Made by a program: the position numbers and the translations under genes. From the NCBI GenBank assembly GCA_002331575.1, contig DCZG01000131.1, forward strand, positions 5,286 to 15,120: a DNA stretch of 9,835 nt. Reading direction: 5' to 3'. Numbering within the stretch: position 1 is the first letter of the stretch; each line of letters opens with the position of its first letter. This document shows positions 6,354 through 9,835 of the stretch, in pieces. The stretch comes from Atopobium sp. UBA2090 (GTDB taxonomy: Bacteria; Actinomycetota; Coriobacteriia; Coriobacteriales; Atopobiaceae). Below the pieces are notes generated by a model that was not told where the DNA came from, did not search any database, and worked only from the letters and a program-made list of their open reading frames with translations.

Positions 6354-7517
6354 TTAGCGGATGAGCATGGCGTCACCGAACGAGAAGAAGCGGTAGCGCT
6401 CGTCGATGGCCGCCTGGTACGCGGCCATGATCTCCTCGCGCGTGGCAAAGGCCGAGACGAGCATCATGAGGGTCGAACGCGGCACGTGGAAGTTCGTGAT
6501 CATGGCGTCCACCACGTGGTACGTCGACCCCGGCATGAGGTAGAGGTTCGTCGTCGCGTCAAGGCGCTCCACGATGTCGCCGCGACCGAGGACCTCGGCG
6601 GAGTCGTCCGCGTCCTCGAAGCGCCTCGCCGTGACCGGCTGCCGTGAGGCGGGAGCGTCCTTGTCGAAGGCGCTCTCGAGCGAGCGGACCGAGGTCGTCC
6701 CCACGGCGACCACGCGATGGCCAGCCGCCTTGGTCTCGTGAACGGCGTCCACGACCGCCTGCGGCACGTGATAGCGCTCCGTGTGCATGACGTGCTTCGT
6801 GGGATCGTCCTCGCTCACCAGGCGAAACGTGTCGATGCCCACCTCGAGCTCGACCGTCGCCCACCTGACGCCCCTGTCCTTGATGCGCTCGATGAGCTCG
6901 GGCGTGAAGTGGAGGCCGGCGGTGGGGGCCGCGGCGGAATGCTCCTCGTGCATGGCGTAGACCGTCTGGTACTTCTCGGGGTCTCCCTCGTAGTCCGTGA
7001 TGTAGGGCGGCAGGGGTACATGTCCCGCCTCGTGCATCGCCTCGTCGAGCGTGCGCTCCCCCATCGGGGTGAAGCGGACGAGACGACCGCCGCGGCTGTC
7101 GTCCACGAAGTCGAGGACCTCGCCCGTGAGCACGACGGGGGCGGACTCGGGCGCATGCGCCCCACCGGCGCGGTACTCGACGAGAGCGCCCTGCTTGAGT
7201 CGCTTGCCGGGGTTGACCAGGCACTCCCACACGTGTCCCAGGGGGTCCAGGTCCTCGCGTCGCCGCAGGAGGAGCGTCTCGGCGACGCCACCCGTGCCGC
7301 GCTTGCGCCCGACGAGCCGCGCGGGCATCACGCGGGTCCTGTTGGCCACGAGAAGGTCACCTGGATCGAGGTAGTCCACGATGTCCCTGAAGATGCGATG
7401 CTCGACGGAGCCGTCGTCCCGATTGAGGACGAGGAGCCTGCAGGAGTCGCGGGGCTCGGCGGGAGCCTGGGCGATGAGCTCGCTGGGGAGCTGGTAGTCA
7501 AAGTCGTCGGTGCGCAT
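6354..7517 (-). CDS. queA: S-adenosylmethionine:tRNA ribosyltransferase-isomerase QueA
   Basis: QueA transfers and rearranges the ribose of S-adenosylmethionine onto preQ1-34 in tRNA, giving epoxyqueuosine. From the ATG at 7517 the protein has 387 residues, slightly longer than the usual 340-360. AGGAGG (7522-7527) lies 4 nt upstream, and the open frame extending to 8027 runs through queH and has no support. Family landmarks are LIAQ.P near the N-terminus (14-19), LPPYI (169-173), AAPTAGLHF (196-204), VGTTSVRSLE (272-281), TNFHVPRSTLMMLVSAF (341-357) and RYRFFSFGDAMLI (374-386). The extra length lies in a loop at about 283-320, rich in Asp, Arg and Glu, between VRSLE and NLYLMPG. queA follows queH by 77 nt on the same strand, so co-transcription is likely. 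It converges on the coiled-coil gene with 15 nt between stops and no terminator there. Confidence 0.97.
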   Translation of the reverse strand: MRTDDFDYQLPSELIAQAPAEPRDSCRLLVLNRDDGSVEHRIFRDIVDYLDPGDLLVANRTRVMPARLVGRKRGTGGVAETLLLRRREDLDPLGHVWECLVNPGKRLKQGALVEYRAGGAHAPESAPVVLTGEVLDFVDDSRGGRLVRFTPMGERTLDEAMHEAGHVPLPPYITDYEGDPEKYQTVYAMHEEHSAAAPTAGLHFTPELIERIKDRGVRWATVELEVGIDTFRLVSEDDPTKHVMHTERYHVPQAVVDAVHETKAAGHRVVAVGTTSVRSLESAFDKDAPASRQPVTARRFEDADDSAEVLGRGDIVERLDATTNLYLMPGSTYHVVDAMITNFHVPRSTLMMLVSAFATREEIMAAYQAAIDERYRFFSFGDAMLIR

Positions 7518-7594
7518 GGTGCCTCCTCGTCTGGTTTCACAGCCGCCAATGATAGCGCGGCGGGGACGGGACGGGCGAGAACCGCACGCAACCG
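7518..7594 (-). promoter_or_regulatory. queH-queA spacer with possible weak -10
   Basis: This 77-nt gap holds the queA ribosome site (7522-7527) and, on the minus strand, a TATCAT hexamer flanked by a 5-bp dyad (CCGCC/GGCGG). No matching -35 is seen, so an internal queA promoter is possible but weakly supported. No terminator is visible, which favours a queH-queA transcript. Confidence 0.3.
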
Positions 7595-8188
7595 CTACGC
7601 GAGCTCGCGCTTCGCCGCCTTGCAAGCGTCGCGGGCAGCATGGCGCTCGACGGCCGCCTCTGCCGCCGAGAAGCGGCATCCGCAGTAGTTCTGGCGATAC
7701 ATACCCAGCTCCCGCGACACGCGCGTGGCCTCGGGATAGAAGGGGCGGAAGTCCCGCCAGACGGGCACGAGGCCGTTCGCGCGGCAGAGCCCGCCCAACA
7801 CCCTCCCACAGGCGTCGAAGAGCTGGTAGGGAGAGACGGCCAGCGTGGTCGAGACGTGGTCGATGCCCCGCTCGCGCGCCACGCGGCAGGCCTCCGAGAG
7901 CCGCAGCGCATAGCAGGCGCGACAGCGGGTCTCGCGATCGAAGCCATGGGGCGCCACGAGCCGCTCCCAGGCGTCGCGGTCGTCTCCCGCAACGACGACC
8001 TCGACGTGGGCGACGTCGCGCGCCCAACTCTCGAGGGTGCGCAGCCGGTGGTCATGCTCGGCCACCGGCTGGATGTTCGGGTTGGACCAACAGATGACCG
8101 GCTCGAAGCCCTCCTCGCGGAGCAGCTTCACCGGCTCGATCGAGCAGGGGCCGCAGCAGGCGTGCAGAAGTATCGGCACCGCATCCAT
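7595..8188 (-). CDS. queH: Epoxyqueuosine reductase QueH
   Basis: QueH (formerly DUF208) reduces epoxyqueuosine in tRNA to queuosine. It is the non-orthologous, cobalamin-independent replacement for QueG. The 197-residue protein shows the family Cys motifs: HACCGPC (9-15), RCRACYALRL (88-97) and NYCGC (167-171), plus SNPNIQP (35-41) and STTLAVSPYQ (113-122). The first two clusters supply iron-sulfur ligands and the last pair is taken to be redox-active, by family knowledge. I chose the ATG at 8188, with GGAGG (8196-8200) 7 nt upstream. The longer GTG start at 8203 would place that site inside the gene. It lies 29 nt after the SPFH gene and 77 nt before queA, so the last two steps of queuosine synthesis are neighbours. 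Confidence 0.95.
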   Translation of the reverse strand: MDAVPILLHACCGPCSIEPVKLLREEGFEPVICWSNPNIQPVAEHDHRLRTLESWARDVAHVEVVVAGDDRDAWERLVAPHGFDRETRCRACYALRLSEACRVARERGIDHVSTTLAVSPYQLFDACGRVLGGLCRANGLVPVWRDFRPFYPEATRVSRELGMYRQNYCGCRFSAAEAAVERHAARDACKAAKRELA

Positions 8189-8217
8189 GACGAGGCCTCC
8201 CACCTGGCTCGGATTCC

Positions 8218-9129
8218 CTACGCCTGCGTCGTGCCCTCGGGCTTGGGAGAGCTCTTCGCAGCGACCATCTGGTCGAACATGCCGCTCGTCGCCTCAAAGT
8301 CCTCGGGGAGGACGACGGTGCTCGAGCCCTTGGTCGCGAACTGGCCCATCATGTCGATCCACTGCGTGAACTCGAAGAGGCGGTTCGCCTCGCCTGCGTC
8401 CATCTCGGCACCCTTGATCGTGTCGATGGACTCCTTGATGCCCTTGGCGATGGCGATGCGCTGGTCGGCGATGCCCTTGCCCTCGGCAGCCATGGCCTCG
8501 GCCTTGGCCTGGGCGGCGATGACGGTCTTGGCGCGCGCGGCGTTGGCGTCGTTCTGCGCGGAGGCGAAGTTGTTCTTCGAGGCGATGATGTGGTTCATCG
8601 ACTCCTGAACCTCCTTGGGCAGGCGGATGGAGGTGATGAGCGTGGTCACGAGCACGTAGCCGTAGCCGAGCATCTTGGCCGCGACGACCTGGTCGATGGA
8701 CTGCGCGATGGCGTCCTTCTCGGAGAAGACCTCGTCGAGGGTGCGGTTGGGGATCTGCGAGCGGAGGGCGTCCGCGAGGTAGTCCTTCATCTGGGCGACG
8801 GAGTCCTTGAGGGTGTAGTAGCTCTTCCAGACGCCCGAGTCGGAGCCCGACGCCATGTTGGTGGAGTCCACGTGGTACTGGATCGAGACGTCGAGCTCGA
8901 TGGTGACGTTGTCCGACGTCTTGGCGTCGAAGGTCATGTGCTGGTCCTCGGTCATGAGGTCGATGTCATGCGTGATGTCCAGGAACGGGATCTTCACGTG
9001 GAAGCCCTCGGGCGCGATGTGATTGAACTTGCCCAGTCGCTCGACGATGGCGACGTGCTGCTGCTTGACGACATAGCCTGTCGAGAGGACGAGGATGACG
9101 ACGAGGATGAGGATGATGAAGAAACCCAT
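8218..9129 (-). CDS. SPFH/band 7 (prohibitin/HIR-like) membrane protein
   Basis: SPFH proteins form oligomeric rings or cages on the membrane and are tied to microdomains, protease control and stress. The 303-residue protein has one N-terminal hydrophobic segment (residues 3-20), then the band 7 domain (about 20-185, including KFNHIAPEGFHVKIPFLD at 34-51 and IELDVSIQYHVD at 77-88). A charged Ala/Glu-rich helix (185-250) and a short tail with VVLP (272-275) follow. The stretch LDEVFSEKDAIAQSIDQ (131-147) and the following helix resemble plant hypersensitive-induced-reaction (HIR) proteins, from memory. No NfeD partner or FtsH-type protease is adjacent. AGGGAG (9136-9141) lies 6 nt upstream and is partly within a possible hairpin. 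It is first in the probable operon with queH and queA, and no biochemical link to queuosine is known to me. Confidence 0.92.
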   Translation of the reverse strand: MGFFIILILVVILVLSTGYVVKQQHVAIVERLGKFNHIAPEGFHVKIPFLDITHDIDLMTEDQHMTFDAKTSDNVTIELDVSIQYHVDSTNMASGSDSGVWKSYYTLKDSVAQMKDYLADALRSQIPNRTLDEVFSEKDAIAQSIDQVVAAKMLGYGYVLVTTLITSIRLPKEVQESMNHIIASKNNFASAQNDANAARAKTVIAAQAKAEAMAAEGKGIADQRIAIAKGIKESIDTIKGAEMDAGEANRLFEFTQWIDMMGQFATKGSSTVVLPEDFEATSGMFDQMVAAKSSPKPEGTTQA

Positions 9130-9137
9130 GGTGCGCT

Positions 9138-9164
9138 CCCTTCGGTGCGAAGGGCGGGACGCCC
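9138..9164 (-). promoter_or_regulatory. Alternative hairpins in the SPFH leader, one covering the ribosome site
   Basis: On the minus strand a 5-bp stem with a 3-nt loop (arms 9160-9164 and 9152-9156) and a perfect 6-bp stem with a 5-nt loop (arms 9149-9154 and 9138-9143) share three bases, so only one can fully form. The second includes the GGG of the Shine-Dalgarno AGGGAG (9136-9141). Both would lie within the roughly 38-nt leader predicted from the promoter at 9174-9202. Translation control is inference. Confidence 0.45.
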
Positions 9165-9173
9165 GACGCTCGA

Positions 9174-9202
9174 ATTAGAAAACCTCAGCGAATGCTAGCC
9201 AA
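9174..9202 (-). promoter_or_regulatory. Promoter of the SPFH-queH-queA operon
   Basis: The minus strand reads TTGGCT (9202-9197), a 17-nt spacer, then TCTAAT (9179-9174). These match the sigma-70-type consensus in 4/6 and 5/6 positions with ideal spacing. Transcription would start near 9167, about 38 nt before the ATG at 9129. Confidence 0.6.
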
Positions 9203-9221
9203 TCATCCGCGAAAATGCCAG

Positions 9222-9243
9222 ACATCGCAGCGGGTAGCGATGT
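9222..9243 (-). terminator. Possible weak terminator after the kinase-like gene
   Basis: A perfect 7-bp inverted repeat, arms 9222-9228 and 9237-9243 with an 8-nt loop, overlaps the last base of the kinase stop codon. On the minus strand it is followed, after a few bases, by CATTTTCG, a poor T-tract. It may be a weak terminator or an attenuating structure before the SPFH promoter. Confidence 0.35.
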
Positions 9244-9835
9244 TATGCCCCATCCCACACGTATCCGCCATCCCGCGTCATGCGAAGCCTCACCTCGCCC
9301 TCGTGGTGGTGGGACATGAGCCGCTCGATGTTGAGACCGTCGCTCCTCTCGAACCAGAGCTCCGCCCCCTCGCGCGAGAGGCCTCCGCGCTGCTTGCGCG
9401 CGACGAGCCGCTCGCGAAGGTCGGACGCGTCTGCGGAGACGAAGACGGTATCGTCGGCGAGACCCGCCACGGCCTCCCACGCGCCCTCGGTCGAGAGGAG
9501 CCAGTTGCCCTCCACGAGCACGACGTCGCCCGACACCGTGACCGCGTCATCCACCACGTCGTGGATGGACCGGGAGTAGGCGGGCCAGGGCACGGACTCC
9601 TCCGAGCGCAGCTCGGCGAGCTTGGCGAGGAGCCCCTCGAGGTCGAAGGTCTCGAGCGTGCCCTTGACGTCGGCGAGTCTCGTGAGCACGCCGCTCACGT
9701 CCGCCCAGTGGGTCTCCAGGTAGGACTGGTGGTAGTGGAAGCCGTCGAGTGACACCACCTGCACGTCGGCGACGTCCGTCCGCTCGTGAGAGAGGCGCTC
9801 GAGCATGTGAGCGAGCGTGGTCTTGCCCGTGCCGG
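9243..9835 (-). CDS. P-loop nucleoside/sugar kinase-like protein (C-terminal 196 residues, N-terminus beyond window)
   Basis: The frame stays open past the ATG at 9806 to the right edge, and the first complete codons read GTGKTTLAH, the end of a Walker A motif (GxxxxGKT). The true start therefore lies a few tens of residues outside. Further landmarks are VVSLDGFHYHQSYL (about visible residues 27-40), with the Asp typical of uridine/pantothenate/phosphoribulokinase-like enzymes. Next come ETFDLEG, VVLVEGNWLL (a Walker B-like strand), RERLVARK, and WFERSDGLNIE near the end, where related kinases have an Asn/Asp-rich motif. This fits the uridine-kinase-like group that includes E. coli YggC. The phosphate acceptor cannot be told from the sequence. 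It ends 113 nt before the SPFH gene on the same strand, with a promoter in the gap, so it is probably a separate unit. Confidence 0.85.
   Translation of the reverse strand, partial: GTGKTTLAHMLERLSHERTDVADVQVVSLDGFHYHQSYLETHWADVSGVLTRLADVKGTLETFDLEGLLAKLAELRSEESVPWPAYSRSIHDVVDDAVTVSGDVVLVEGNWLLSTEGAWEAVAGLADDTVFVSADASDLRERLVARKQRGGLSREGAELWFERSDGLNIERLMSHHHEGEVRLRMTRDGGYVWDGA

Noticed and set aside
7518..8027. N-terminal extension of QueA to 8027
   Set aside because: The extension overlaps queH out of frame and has no homology to QueA. The ATG at 7517 has a strong AGGAGG.
9243..9806. Kinase-like gene starting at the ATG at 9806
   Set aside because: The Walker A residues GTGKTT lie upstream of this ATG in the same frame, so the gene must start beyond the window edge.

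Overview
The window is about 9.8 kb of high-GC bacterial chromosome, densely coding and with no mobile element, RNA gene or CRISPR array that I can see. The HPr, Tgt, QueH and SecDF sequences and the GC-rich codon use suggest an actinobacterium of the class Coriobacteriia (Olsenella/Atopobiaceae-like). That placement is by recall and inference, not by a search. Nine genes are supported. Eight are on the minus strand and one, a coiled-coil membrane protein, is on the plus strand.

Layout from low to high coordinate. (1) 1-2968: the minus-strand cluster secD-secF-recJ, transcribed right to left, tightly packed with an 8-nt secD/secF overlap and a 3-nt secF/recJ gap. recJ runs off the left edge exactly at its DHH motif. 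(2) 3143-4312: tgt, the tRNA-guanine transglycosylase. (3) 4523-4795: ptsH, encoding the PTS phosphocarrier HPr, closed by a clear intrinsic terminator. (4) 5043-6338, plus strand: an acidic, coiled-coil, tail-anchored membrane protein of unknown function, divergent from ptsH and convergent with queA. (5) 6354-9129: a probable minus-strand operon SPFH/band-7 protein - queH - queA behind a recognisable promoter. (6) 9243-9835: the C-terminal part of a P-loop nucleoside/sugar-kinase-like protein, whose Walker A motif sits at the right edge.

Two themes link the genes. Three enzymes of tRNA queuosine modification are within 5 kb: Tgt inserts preQ1 at G34, QueA adds the epoxycyclopentanediol to give epoxyqueuosine, and QueH reduces that to queuosine. 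The common bacterial arrangement queA-tgt-yajC-secD-secF is present in outline. It is interrupted by ptsH plus the coiled-coil gene between queA and tgt, and no yajC is found between tgt and secD. The second theme is the membrane: SecD/SecF drive late protein export, and both the SPFH protein and the coiled-coil protein are predicted to be anchored in the cytoplasmic membrane.

I do not see an obviously new defence or mobile system. The least explained items are the tail-anchored coiled-coil protein, the nested inverted repeats between ptsH and tgt, the SD-sequestering hairpin before the SPFH gene, and a SecD whose conserved TM4 motif is strongly altered.
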